Assembly (NCBI GenBank): GCA_001599915.1
Contig: BCIG01000028.1
Span: 310,001-374,000, forward strand
Length of the DNA: 64,000 bases
DNA from: Symbiotaphrina buchneri
Lineage: Eukaryota > Ascomycota > Symbiotaphrinales > Symbiotaphrinaceae
Direction: 5' to 3'
Below, in pieces: positions 12,326 through 22,409 of this stretch (positions are counted from its first letter, which is position 1; each line of letters begins with the position of its first letter). A model generated the notes under the pieces. It searched no databases, was not told the origin of the DNA, and worked only from the letters and a program-made list of their open reading frames with translations. The position numbers and the translations under genes were made by a program.

Positions 12326-14995
12326 ATGGACGCCTTCAAGTCATATTTCCAGGTTGCCAAACCGGGACCACCCAAGAAGAAGAAGCAGGTTCCTCGTTCC
12401 GCAAAGGCGGGCGCTGCGCAGACTTCCTCAACGGCACAAGTTCGGCCAGCGGTCAACGCCGGGCAAGCGAGCACTCCAAGTGTAAGGACAACAGCATCAT
12501 CTCTGTATCCTGTTCAGGATAAACGTCATGACCTAAGATGCGAGATAATGGTCAACTGGCTCTTCCAGCAACAATACGAAAGAACATGGACTACGAACGA
12601 ACCCGGAGAAGGTGCGATATTGAAGAAGGGCAAGAATGCGTACACTTGTTATCCCCCTAGCTTGGCTAGCGAGGAGATCGGTCTGGTCCAGGCTGCATCT
12701 GCCTTGAACGTTCGGGTACGCAACTTATTTCTTCCGTATGAAGACTTATACTTACCAATATAGGTCGCTATTACTGTCACTACTCGAGTCATCAAGCTTT
12801 TGCTGCACGATAATGACAAATCATATATTCCATTACCCGGTGGCCTCCATCTACAGGTCCTTCCAGATGTGCGCCATCTTCCCCGCTGCCAGAAGCATCA
12901 ATTTGCTGCCTTTATCAGAAATATGGGTATGCTATTGGTATGGGATGACGAGCCGCGTCATGTCCTGGAGCGAGCGACTAAGCTCAATGAACTCATGATG
13001 GAAACCATCTGGCAAGAGGTGCCTGTTGGATCAGATAGCCCGGTAGGGGATCTGGATGAGAAGGGAATGTACAGGGACACGGTTGGCGGTATCGATGTCG
13101 AAGCTGGCGACGCACCAGAACCACGCCCTCGACTGTTATATACTCCTATCTTCGTCGCTTTTGCCATCATGTTGGTGTTTGCTTCAATGTCCTTAGGCTT
13201 CAGAGCTCTATCAGAGGAGATTGCTTGGGATCAATCTCACATACGCTTGTTACTACTGATAGTCTCTCCGATTCAGGCCGCCATGAGCATGGTAAGTTAA
13301 ACCTTGAATCAACAAAGCTATTGTATGCTGACGTGTGACACAGTTCTTCTTCCAGATAATATGCACCAACCTAGCACAGCTCTTTGGGCCAGTATATCAG
13401 ATGGCCATGAATTCGAAATTCTACTCAGCCAAGAAGCCACGGCGTATACGTCGCGATGCCGGCCAATTGCCTCATGTGACGATACAGTGCCCGGTGTACA
13501 AGGAAGGTTTGGCTGCGGTGATAGAGCCTACCATCATGTCTCTCAAGGCTGCCATCTCCACCTATGAAATGCAGGGTGGCACCGCAAACATCTTTGTCAA
13601 TGACGACGGAATGCAACTCATTCCGGAAGAGCAAGCCCAAGAGCGTATCGACTTCTATGACGAACACAATATTGGCTGGGTTGCTAGGCCTGCGCACAAC
13701 CCGAATCCTACTAACGGAGAGAAGCCTTTCCTGCGGCGAGGCAAGTTCAAGAAAGCATCAAACATGAACTATGCTTTCATAATCAGCAATATGGTCGAAG
13801 ACAAGCTGTCCAAAGTGAATCGGTCGGAGAAGTGGACTCAAGAGGATGAAGACCGAGTATATAAGCAATGCCTCAAAGCAGTCATTGCCGAAGAAGGAAG
13901 AGCCTGGGCGGAAGGGAATAGCCGCGTCGGCGACTATATCCTGATCGGTGTGTTCCCACATACGGAAATCGATTATTTCACAAGCTGACCTTTTCTACAG
14001 TTGACAGCGATACCCGTATTCCCTCGGATTGTTTGCTAGATGCTGTAAGCGAGCTCGAGGAGTGCCCTGATGTTGCTATCCTGCAGTTCTCCTGCGGAGT
14101 AATGCAGGTCGCTTTCGACTTCTTCGAAAATGGCATCACGTGGTTCACAAACCTCATTTATAGTGCCATCTGGTTCTCTGCTGCAAACGGTGACGTCTCG
14201 CCTTTCATTGGACACAACGCCTTCCTACGCTGGTCAGCTATCCAGGAAGTGAACTATGTGGATGAAGATGGCTATGAGAAATACTGGTCTGAGTACACCG
14301 TCTCAGAAGATTTCGACATGTCACTCCGCCTGCAGTGCGCAGGATACACGATCCGGCTGGCCGCATATGCTGGCGATGGGTTCAAAGAGGGCGTATCTCT
14401 GACCGTCTACGATGAGATTACTCGATGGGAGAAGTATGCGTACGGGTGCAACGAGTTGATCTTCCACCCAATGAAGGAGTGGATCTTCAAGGGCCCATTC
14501 ACCCCGCTCTTTAAGATGTGGATCAAATCCTCTACCCCGATCTCGTCAAAATTCACCATCTTCGCTTACATTGGAACGTACTATGCGATCGGATCTGCAT
14601 GGATGTTAACCCTGCTCAACTATTTCCTCATGGGCTGGTTCCGGTCATGGGTCGACAAATATTACATGAATTCCTTCACGGTCTACTTCGCCATCATCAT
14701 CATCTTCAGCGGCATGGGCAACATCGCCCTCGCCGTGCTGCGGTACCGGATCTCCGAGAAATCCATCCTCGGCGCACTCTTTGAGAACCTTAAGTGGCTC
14801 GCGCTCATGACTTGCTTCCTGGGCGGCATCTCTCTGCATGTCTCCCAGGCGCTGCTCAGCCACATGTTCGGCTTTGACATGTCATGGGGCTCCACGGCCA
14901 AGGAAGTCGAAACACGTCTTTTTTCCAGGAGGTGCCGAAGCTCTTCAAGCGGTTCAAATGGACCTTTATCTTCTGCTTCGTCTGGACGGTCATGA
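12326..14995 (+). CDS. GT2: Type 2 glycosyltransferase, hyphal-growth GT2 family; frame shifts near the C-terminus
   Basis: A multi-pass membrane processive glycosyltransferase. Exons 12326-12715, 12764-13291, 13344-13947 and 14001-14995 (introns 48, 52 and 53 bp) join in frame to 838 codons. The GT-A core is intact: VTIQCPVYKEGL, FVNDDGMQLI, IVDSDTR (metal-binding DxD, read across the last intron), SEDFDMSLRLQ and later membrane segments. The family resembles the fungal GT2 protein needed for hyphal growth and virulence in Zymoseptoria and Fusarium. At about 14911 the reading frame leaves the expected one: conserved sequence (SFFQEVPKLFKRFKWTF, then two hydrophobic helices) continues in the next frame to a stop at 15138. 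This looks like one missing base in a short A run (14910-14912), with no room for an intron. As read, the protein ends in an unrelated tail (TRLFSRRCRSS..) and lacks about 75 residues. This may be a real mutation or an assembly error. Confidence 0.88.
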
Positions 14996-15414
14996 TCGCG
15001 ATCTTCGCGACGCCGCTTGTGCCTATCTTCTGGAGGATCGATGCCTTCGTTGCAATCTTCCCCATGGCGATGGTCATTGCTGGACACATATTGTGTCCGA
15101 TCGTGTTGAACCCAAGTCTGATGTTGTTGACATGGTGAAAAAGCAAGAAGAGCAATAGACTGTGCTTCTTCCATTCTCTTCCTGACGATTCTATGCGTTT
15201 GACGGCCTTGTTGGGTTGCGGTTGCTTTTGCTTTTGAGCGTTGAAAGCGATAGAGAAAATAGATTGTACTCTTGGATACCCTGTTAGATAGAACAGACAA
15301 TAGATCTTTACCAACCGTTCACTTCCACACGGACGCCCTCACTAAAGACCGTGCACCATCTGACCATGGCAAGTTCGTGGCTTAACTTATGAAATGACCA
15401 TGGACGATCTTCCA

Positions 15415-15923
15415 TTAGTGCCCTTCCAGAGGCCCCTTTCCCCTCCTCTCCACCTCCAGTCTTTCCTCAAACACACGTTCGTATTCCCCAATCTTCAATT
15501 GTCCCGCAGACCACACCATAATCCCATGCAACTTCACCTTCGGCCCTGTTGCTGGTGCGCTCTTGGAAACCTCCTTAAGTGAAGCAGTCTTGACGGCGGT
15601 GACATAGGCCATAACGTTCAACCATTCTCCCACGGCAATGTCAGTGTTCCGAAGTGTCTCTAGCACTAGGCTGACATCCACTACGGCGGTGACTGTCGGC
15701 GTGCCGGGAGAGGTAGGGTAGTTGTGCATTAGGTGAAGTGTTGCAGTGGAGAGGGCATAGCTTTGGACACTAGTAGAACGTATCAGCAGGAGTTCATGTA
15801 TATCGGAGTGAGGAATACTCGTTGACGACGGACATACCAGCCTAGAAACCGTACCTTCTCCCCAACCGCAACATTAGGCAAGTCGGAGAGGAAGACCAGG
15901 CGTGTCGGAAGCGGCCCGCTCAT
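15415..15923 (-). CDS. ten1: TEN1-like telomere-capping (CST complex) protein
   Basis: Small OB-fold protein of the CST (Ctc1/Cdc13-Stn1-Ten1) complex that protects telomeric single-stranded DNA. Exon 15838-15923 encodes MSGPLPTRLVFLSDLPNVAV and GEKVRFLG. A 68 bp intron (15770-15837) then joins to exon 15415-15769, giving 146 residues, close to the usual fungal length. The opening LVFLSDLP..GEKVRFLG and the later WLNVMAYV and HGIMVWSAG segments match fungal Ten1. The splice creates a Cys codon that continues the first strand (RFLGCVQSYAL). The gene is convergent with the GT2 gene upstream and divergent from SNF7. Confidence 0.82.
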
Positions 15924-16555
15924 GCTCAATCGTTTAGCATGGCCCAGGTAATTCTGATCGTAGTGGGATGATATTCCCACCTAGCAGGTTTTTAACCCAT
16001 GGTTTATTCGGGGGACATTACTAATTCGTTGCGGTGTTTACCAGGCGGCATGGGGATATCGTTGTGGGGGTGTTGTTCAGTTACCAACCTAAGCCAAGTA
16101 AGCAATGGCACGTGACTGGAGCCCAGAAGCTTCGCTGATTCGCTTGTGCAGCAAAGCAACTCGTCATAGTGCGATACCGATGCGGCACCTCCAATCCATT
16201 CGTCTGCCTAAGCCTCCATCATAACAACGCAAAGATACGAACTTCTCCTTGTTATACCGCGATAGCAGCAGCCCTGATAAGCTTACCTCAGGGGCCTGTA
16301 CTCGTCCCGATTCGGCGAACAGGGAATCCCGCGGTACTGTCGGCCCACAAGGGAGGGTCATATTCTCCCCTCAGATCACGAGCACATCAACATCAGCCTT
16401 TCTTCTTCGGCCTTGGCCTGACAGAGAGCGACCCCACCTCATAGAGCGAAACAAGATCCCATCGCGCTTGACTTTGTCCTGTCGGCAGTCCCTCTACCTG
16501 CAGTCGAGGGGTGTCTGGAATCCTCCGAGCATATTCATAACATACAACGATCGAG
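15924..16555. other. Divergent promoter region, TEN1 / SNF7
   Basis: About 630 bp between two diverging genes. No separate gene is supported; small ORFs here overlap on both strands. Confidence 0.6.
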
Positions 16556-17471
16556 ATGTCAGGCGTGTGGGGCTGGTTTGGAGGCGGTGCCTCCCAGAAG
16601 CGGAAAGATGCACCTAAGAATGCCATTCTAGGTCTGAGGACACAGCTGGAGATGTTACAGAAGCGGGAGAGACATCTGGAGAATCAGATTGCGGAGCAAG
16701 ATGCCAACGCTCGGAAATATCTGGCCACGAATAAAGCCGGTAAGGGCCGCTATTTCCTTAGAAATGCAACGGACGATATACGCCGAGCATCTATATCCTG
16801 AATACTGGAGGGTCACATACTGACTCGACGTCCTTATATAGCTGCCAAAGCTGCCTTGCGACGAAAGAAACAACACGAGCATTCTCTCGAGCAGACAACC
16901 GGCCAGATTGCCAATCTAGAGGCACAGATATATTCCATCGAGGCAGCGAACATCAACCAAGAGACACTCAAGGCTATGCAGAATGCAAGCCAAGCTATGA
17001 AGCAAATCCATGGCAATCTCACAATGGACAAGGTGGATCAAACAATGTACGCCATATCCCTGTGTTACTTGTACATCGACAGTATCGAAACGTTGCTGAA
17101 ACCTTCTCACTCCACAGGGACGAACTTCGCGAACAACATGCCCTCGGGGAAGAGATCGCAACAGCCATCACAAGTGCGCCAATTGGAGAGCCAATCGACG
17201 AGGAAGACCTCGAAGCGGAGCTGGAGAATATGGAACAAGAGGCGCTCGACAACAAGATGTTGAAGACGGGCACCGTGCCAGTCGCAGATGCAGTGGACAG
17301 GTTACCGACTGTAGCGAACGGAGAACGTAAGTATCGCCGACTCCACCATGAACATTTTCAAGATTTGCTGACGACTGATCTGTAACAGTAAAAGGCAAGG
17401 CTCCCGCACACCAAGAAGAGGAAGACGAGGAGGCGGAGCTTGCAAAACTGCAGGCCGAGATGGCCATGTGA
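16556..17471 (+). CDS. snf7: ESCRT-III subunit SNF7 (VPS32)
   Basis: Core filament-forming subunit of ESCRT-III, which drives membrane scission at endosomes during multivesicular body formation and, in fungi, also takes part in ambient pH signalling. Exons 16556-16739, 16842-17046, 17118-17326 and 17389-17471 (introns 102, 71 and 62 bp) give 226 residues, the normal length. The N-terminus (MSGVWGWFGGG), the basic helical hairpin (residues about 25-110), the GEPIDEEDLEAELENMEQE segment and the short acidic C-terminus ending in LQAEMAM are all typical; the last helix matches the MIM1-type motif that binds Vps4. Start context is good and no defects are seen. Confidence 0.95.
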
Positions 17472-18135
17472 TCTTCGTGTCCTTCAACTTCTGAACCGAT
17501 CGACCCGTCCGCAGTGCTCCGCAATCCACCGGCCTTCAACCCAACTCCCTATTCCACAGTTGGATTCGGCGTCGTTCGATGCCTCCCCTTTTCCTCTACA
17601 CCGTTCAGGGTCTTTTTCACTGGTTCCATTACGCTGGCGCTTTGTTCGTTATCGTGGTCCCACGGGTGTTGAGTGTTTGTCGAACGTCTTCTTCCATCTT
17701 GGTTCTCTCGCGCTTTATATCACAGAATCTCCTCATACAGAGAGGCCTTGCTTCGGTGCAGGGCATACAGTAGGCAAGGTAGCTAGATACGAAAGGACAT
17801 GATAATTCGAACCCCAAGTATCTACCGGAGTACTGCTCCTTGGGAAACTGTGTCAGGCATCGTGAATGGCAAGTACTGGGAATATGATTCGTATGCTCTT
17901 CGAATGCGCGTGACTAACTGCAATGGTATACTCATACAACTGATTGCCCTTCAAAGCCCGCTTATCCATAGCGGCCCATTCCCGGCAACGCCCTCATAGA
18001 CGCCATGGACGCCAAAGCATAAACGCTGAACGGTCCACATTATCATTAAGTATCAATTTGCCCAAAATCAATTCTGCCCATCCTTTTAAGCACCATATAA
18101 GACTCCCATCCGAACCCTGAGATCCCGAACACACT
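17472..18135. other. Convergent 3' region, SNF7 / FHL1-like
   Basis: About 660 bp between two converging genes. Both 3' UTRs must lie here. No other feature is supported. Confidence 0.6.
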
Positions 18136-21100
18136 CTAGCTGCTTTCGACCTTCTCTCTTTTTCTCTCCCTGGCCGCATCATCGCCCTCGCCCATCTCCG
18201 GCGAACCATCACCATCAGACACCGCTGGCCGCTTGGTCCCAGCCGTGCTCGCTGGTCCAATGGGTTTTGCCTCGGAAGACGCAGGAGGCGGGAGCGACGT
18301 AGTGCCGTTCGGCGGTACCTCTGCCGGAGCAGGAGCGGGCGTAGGCGCTGGCGAAGGAGTAGGGGCAGTGACGGGGGTGGCCGATTGCGGCTGCGGCGAT
18401 CCCTGGGCCACTCCTGTCGGCTTTGCGGCGACGGGGCCGATGGGCATGGCTGCGGCAGGGGCAGGGCTAGGAGTCGTTGCACCTGCAGGTGCGGTAGCAG
18501 GCGCAGGCGATGGCGATGCCTTCGGACCCGCTGCTGTGGCAGGCGCCGGAGAAGGCGACTGCCCACTCTGTGGAGGCGGCGGAGAAGCGGATGCCTTGCC
18601 CTGCCGGTCCAGCTGCTGTTGGAGGTATTGCAGAAGCTGCTGTTGGGCTGCTTTGTTCTGTGGAGGATTTTGTGCATTGGAAGGTTGTCCTTGTTGCTGC
18701 ACTGGCGAGGGCTGTTGCCCGGCCTGTGGTCGAGGAGCCTGTTGTTGGTTCGTAGCAGGTGGGGCCATTGGACGCTGCTGCTGCTGCTGGGTCTGGGTTT
18801 GCGCAGAACTACCAGTACTGCGTTCCTTCTTTTCACGCAAAGCAGCCAACATGCCCGATAGAGCCGCCATGATTGCAGGTTCTTGTGGGTCCTCTTTTGG
18901 CTGTATGGATGAGCGATCGGTGATACCTAGAACCCGATTGATGGCAGAAGAAACGACGGCCTCGCCGCGAACCTTATCAGGCATGCTGCTGACGAGAGCT
19001 TGTTTGAACTTCGTGACTGCTGTGAGGACATCGGTCGTGACAGGGTGCACACTGGACGCAGGGCGAGGAGGAGCAGCCTGCGCAGGGAGAGGAGGTTGTG
19101 GTCGAGGCGGCGTTGGCTGTTGCTGGGGTGAGGGCCGAGCAATGTTAGCATAGTAGCCTGTTGAACCATTTTGTGGTGGCGTCTGCCGAGGAGCAACCTG
19201 CGGTGATGGCTGGGCCTGCGGCTGTGTTGCTTGCGGTTGTGTTGGCTGCGGCTGTATTGCCTGTACTGGTGGCCGTTGCTGTTGTTGAGGCTGGGATTGC
19301 TGGTAAGGTTGTACCGCCGGTTGTGGTTGCGATTGTGGTTGAGAGAATTGTGTTTGTTGATGCTGTTGCGGCTGCTGTGCTTGTTGAGGTTGTGAAGTTT
19401 GCGGAGCGGGTACAGGAGGAGGGTTAGCATAAGGTGAAGAATATGTATTCGACGTAGGTAGGACAGGAGTGGGAAGTTGTGGGAGGATCCCATTTGCACC
19501 TGGCTGTACTGGATGTGCACCAGCTATTTGAGGAGCCAATGACTGGCCCTGTGCAAGACTGGGTTGTGACATGCCGTTGAGGGATGGAGGAAGCATGCCT
19601 CCCGGAGGCTGATATAACGGGGGATGGTACTGGTATGGTGTGTGGCGCTGATAGGGCATTGTCTGCGGTGGAGGAGACGCCTTTCTTCGTCTCTCCTTCT
19701 CAATCGACACACTGGGGTCGACAGTCCATAGCCAACCCTTACCTTCTCGCTCGACCTTTTGGAATGCAGGATGTTGAGACAAATTATGCCGTACACTGCT
19801 CTGCCACCCATTTGTTGGAACCCTCAGTACGAAGTATGGGTATTTCCGCTCAATAGCCCGATAGATCTGGGGTAAAGACATCGGACCAACAGTGGAATTC
19901 GAAAGCGCCTCGTGTATGAGTACGACATATGAAGCCGCGGGCTTGACAAGCTTTTCAGGAGGTAGAGTAGCCTCATCGAACTGCGGCGTTGGGGACCTTG
20001 GACGCTTCGCCGGTTTCGCAGGTTTGGGCTCCTTGGCAGGTTTCTGCTCACCGGATTGTTGCTCGCCTTCAGCATCCTCCACATCATCCGCTCCCTCTGG
20101 TTGTTCGGAGTCTTCATTCTTGACTCCTTTCCTCTTGGTATATTTGCGCTTCTCTGGCTTCGCAGGGGAACCTTCCTCCGCCTCGCCTTCAATAGTTTTA
20201 GTAGTTTTGAGGGCCTTTGAAGCTTTAGCTGATCCAGTCTTCCCATCTCTCCCATCTTGTTGTTGAGCTCGGAGCTTTTCTTCTCTCTTCAACCGCGCTT
20301 GTTCTCGTTTTGACATGATGCCATTCTTCGGCGGTCTGCCAGGCCCACGTTTGACTGGAGGAGTTTTTGGAACAAGTTCTGCCTCTTCTTTTTCGTCCTC
20401 TGATTCTTGTGCCTCTTTGTCCTCGCCTTCCGATTCTTCCTCTTGTTCTTCGTCACCATCTTCCTCTTCCTCGTCTTCTTCCACGTCGTTTCCATTCTCA
20501 TCCTCATCCACTTCTGCCTCCTCCTCGCTGCCGCCTTGCTCAGCGTCCTCTTCATCGCTACTCTGCTCGACGGCAAAGCCATGCGCATTCGCAGCTTGTC
20601 GCTCATTGCGTTCGGCACCTGTCTCACCAATGGCGACATCTGGCAAGACAAATCTCACTCCAACTCCACCAATCTGGATATAGCTCCCACTCTTCAGGGG
20701 TATCACTTTGCCCGCCGAGTACCATTCATCATCCACAAAAGCTCCATTCTTGCCTTTAATTTCGATCTCAAAAAGGTGCTTACTGAAATTGAACGCAATC
20801 TTGACATGCTTCCTGGATATGCCCTTATGGCCAGCAGCGGTCGCCGATGGAGGATGGATGGGGATGAGGGGACATTCATCCGGTGATGGTAGGAGCGACA
20901 ACGGATCGACTGGGTGGGCGCCAACTGTACTATCCGCGATTGACGCCATTGCCAAAGTCTGATAATCTGTCTGCGGGAGCACCTGGTTGGTGGATGATTC
21001 CGTCGATTTGGACTTCTTGCTCTTCTTCTTTCTTCTCCGCCCATCTCTATCTGAATCCATTGTATCAACGCCCATTATACCACCGCTCTCACTGACCACA

Positions 21101-21903
21101 CTACCGGCCACCCGAACGCTGTTCTCGCGCCTCAATGGTGTTTGCGACGCATTCCCGGCGCTCGAATTGCTGCCTCTGGTTTTGCCGTCCGTTTGTCTGC
21201 CCGCCTCCATGTCTCTCTGAAATGCCATTCTGGCAGCACGGATGTCTCTACCCAGCTCAACCGAGTAAGTATTCATGTAGAATTGTCCATCATCAAATTC
21301 GAGCTTTGCAAAAGCCTGGATTCTTGGAGCATCCGGCTCTGGGTAAGGGGCGTCGGTCATGACCGTGTCACTGGTCAAGAGTGGGAACGATTGTGACTGA
21401 TCAAAGACATGCGGACTGGTCTGAAGATCGTCGAATGATTCCACCTTTAACGTCCCTCCCGGTACTCCAAAGTTCGCGCCAGTGGCATGAGGAAGCGCGA
21501 AGTCAGAGTGCATCGGTGGCAGACCCATAGTCTGGCCGGAGGCATCGAAAAAGCTAGCGTCCACGAGCCCACTCGGCGCTGGAGGCATCGTAGATGCCCC
21601 GTTTGGCGTCAGCTCAAGCTGCGGAGTCTCACCACTTGTTGACAGTCCGGCCGTGTCGGAGTCGCGCAGAGCCTGGAGTGACCTATCCTGAGAATCTGCA
21701 CGTTCTACTTTAACGTTGTGGTCATCCTGCTCTTGTTCTGCGGTCGCTTGATCGTCTGCCTTGGGGGATGGAGGTGGAACCTCCGCAGGAGGTCGTGACT
21801 CCGTGTTGATGGCTTGGGCCACAGTATCACCGGTCATCTGTCCATCACCACCAGGCGCGCCATCAGCACCATTGGTTGGTTTGTCTTCCGAGTTCGGCTC
21901 CAT
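18136..21903 (-). CDS. fhl1: FHL1-like transcription factor (split FHA plus forkhead)
   Basis: Single-exon gene of 1255 codons; the ATG at 21903 is used because the longer frame begins at a GTG. An FHA domain comes first: FAKLEFDDGQFYMNTYSVEL around residues 198-220, then about 120 disordered residues containing a Lys-rich stretch (RRRKKKSKKSK), then the core ISRKHVKIAFNF..LFEIEIKGKNGAFVD at about 362-395. An Asp/Glu-rich region and an AT-hook-like KRGPGRPPKNG (about 517-527) follow. The forkhead domain lies at about 657-730 (SYVVLIHEALSN..LPQIYRAIERKYPYF..WQSSVRHNLSQHPAF..GKGWLW). The C-terminal half is Gln/Pro/Ala-rich. This FHA-then-forkhead order is that of yeast Fhl1, which controls ribosomal protein genes, rather than Fkh1/2. 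The length agrees with filamentous fungal orthologues. It diverges from the oxygenase gene at 22.4 kb. Confidence 0.93.
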   Translation of the reverse strand: MEPNSEDKPTNGADGAPGGDGQMTGDTVAQAINTESRPPAEVPPPSPKADDQATAEQEQDDHNVKVERADSQDRSLQALRDSDTAGLSTSGETPQLELTPNGASTMPPAPSGLVDASFFDASGQTMGLPPMHSDFALPHATGANFGVPGGTLKVESFDDLQTSPHVFDQSQSFPLLTSDTVMTDAPYPEPDAPRIQAFAKLEFDDGQFYMNTYSVELGRDIRAARMAFQRDMEAGRQTDGKTRGSNSSAGNASQTPLRRENSVRVAGSVVSESGGIMGVDTMDSDRDGRRRKKKSKKSKSTESSTNQVLPQTDYQTLAMASIADSTVGAHPVDPLSLLPSPDECPLIPIHPPSATAAGHKGISRKHVKIAFNFSKHLFEIEIKGKNGAFVDDEWYSAGKVIPLKSGSYIQIGGVGVRFVLPDVAIGETGAERNERQAANAHGFAVEQSSDEEDAEQGGSEEEAEVDEDENGNDVEEDEEEEDGDEEQEEESEGEDKEAQESEDEKEEAELVPKTPPVKRGPGRPPKNGIMSKREQARLKREEKLRAQQQDGRDGKTGSAKASKALKTTKTIEGEAEEGSPAKPEKRKYTKRKGVKNEDSEQPEGADDVEDAEGEQQSGEQKPAKEPKPAKPAKRPRSPTPQFDEATLPPEKLVKPAASYVVLIHEALSNSTVGPMSLPQIYRAIERKYPYFVLRVPTNGWQSSVRHNLSQHPAFQKVEREGKGWLWTVDPSVSIEKERRRKASPPPQTMPYQRHTPYQYHPPLYQPPGGMLPPSLNGMSQPSLAQGQSLAPQIAGAHPVQPGANGILPQLPTPVLPTSNTYSSPYANPPPVPAPQTSQPQQAQQPQQHQQTQFSQPQSQPQPAVQPYQQSQPQQQQRPPVQAIQPQPTQPQATQPQAQPSPQVAPRQTPPQNGSTGYYANIARPSPQQQPTPPRPQPPLPAQAAPPRPASSVHPVTTDVLTAVTKFKQALVSSMPDKVRGEAVVSSAINRVLGITDRSSIQPKEDPQEPAIMAALSGMLAALREKKERSTGSSAQTQTQQQQQRPMAPPATNQQQAPRPQAGQQPSPVQQQGQPSNAQNPPQNKAAQQQLLQYLQQQLDRQGKASASPPPPQSGQSPSPAPATAAGPKASPSPAPATAPAGATTPSPAPAAAMPIGPVAAKPTGVAQGSPQPQSATPVTAPTPSPAPTPAPAPAEVPPNGTTSLPPPASSEAKPIGPASTAGTKRPAVSDGDGSPEMGEGDDAARERKREKVESS

Positions 21904-22409
21904 GTTTAACTCTGCATGATCCTTTCCCTTCACTGCTCGTCGCGTCGCGGTTAGGGAGCGGAGATTGCCCGTGTAGCGCCGGAAGCAGGAGACGTCGTTC
22001 GGCCTGCCTGAACCTGTCTATACATGCCTATAATACTGTATAGAGCAGATGGAATGATTATATGAGCCGCTGCGACTTTCGGATCATGCGCGCAGTCGGT
22101 GCGGTCGTCGTGGCGGTGAAGCTGAAGTCGATCTCCTGCTTTGTGGATGGGATAGCAGGATGTCCTGCCACTTTTGCCTCATTCGGCGAACCGTAAAGAT
22201 CCTGGTCTTGGCACTCCAAAGCTGCCAAGACTTATACAAAATCCCGTCCCAAGGTCCGCCTAGCGCTTCATCTGTGCTTTGCAGCATCAACTCAAACCAG
22301 TCTATGCAACCTTTGTCCCATAAAATTAGCTATGCTGTCCTAATCAGCCTGCAATTACCCGAAGGGATGAATTGTTTCCCTGTCCGTTTTGTCCACAACC
22401 TCTGCAGAA
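21904..22409. promoter_or_regulatory. Divergent promoter region, FHL1-like / 2OG oxygenase
   Basis: About 500 bp between two start codons that face away from each other, so both promoters must lie here. No specific factor site was verified. Confidence 0.5.

Noticed and set aside
14683-15300. 205-codon ORF on - opposite the GT2 3' end
   Set aside because: Antisense shadow; the conserved glycosyltransferase reading is on +.
17795-17815. tRNA B-box-like ggttcgaatt on -
   Set aside because: No matching T-stem, acceptor stem or A box around it.
18233-19153. 306-codon ORF on + opposite the FHL1-like C-terminus
   Set aside because: It mirrors the Gln/Pro/Ala-rich coding strand; its Gly/Ala/Cys-rich translation is the expected complement of low-complexity codons.
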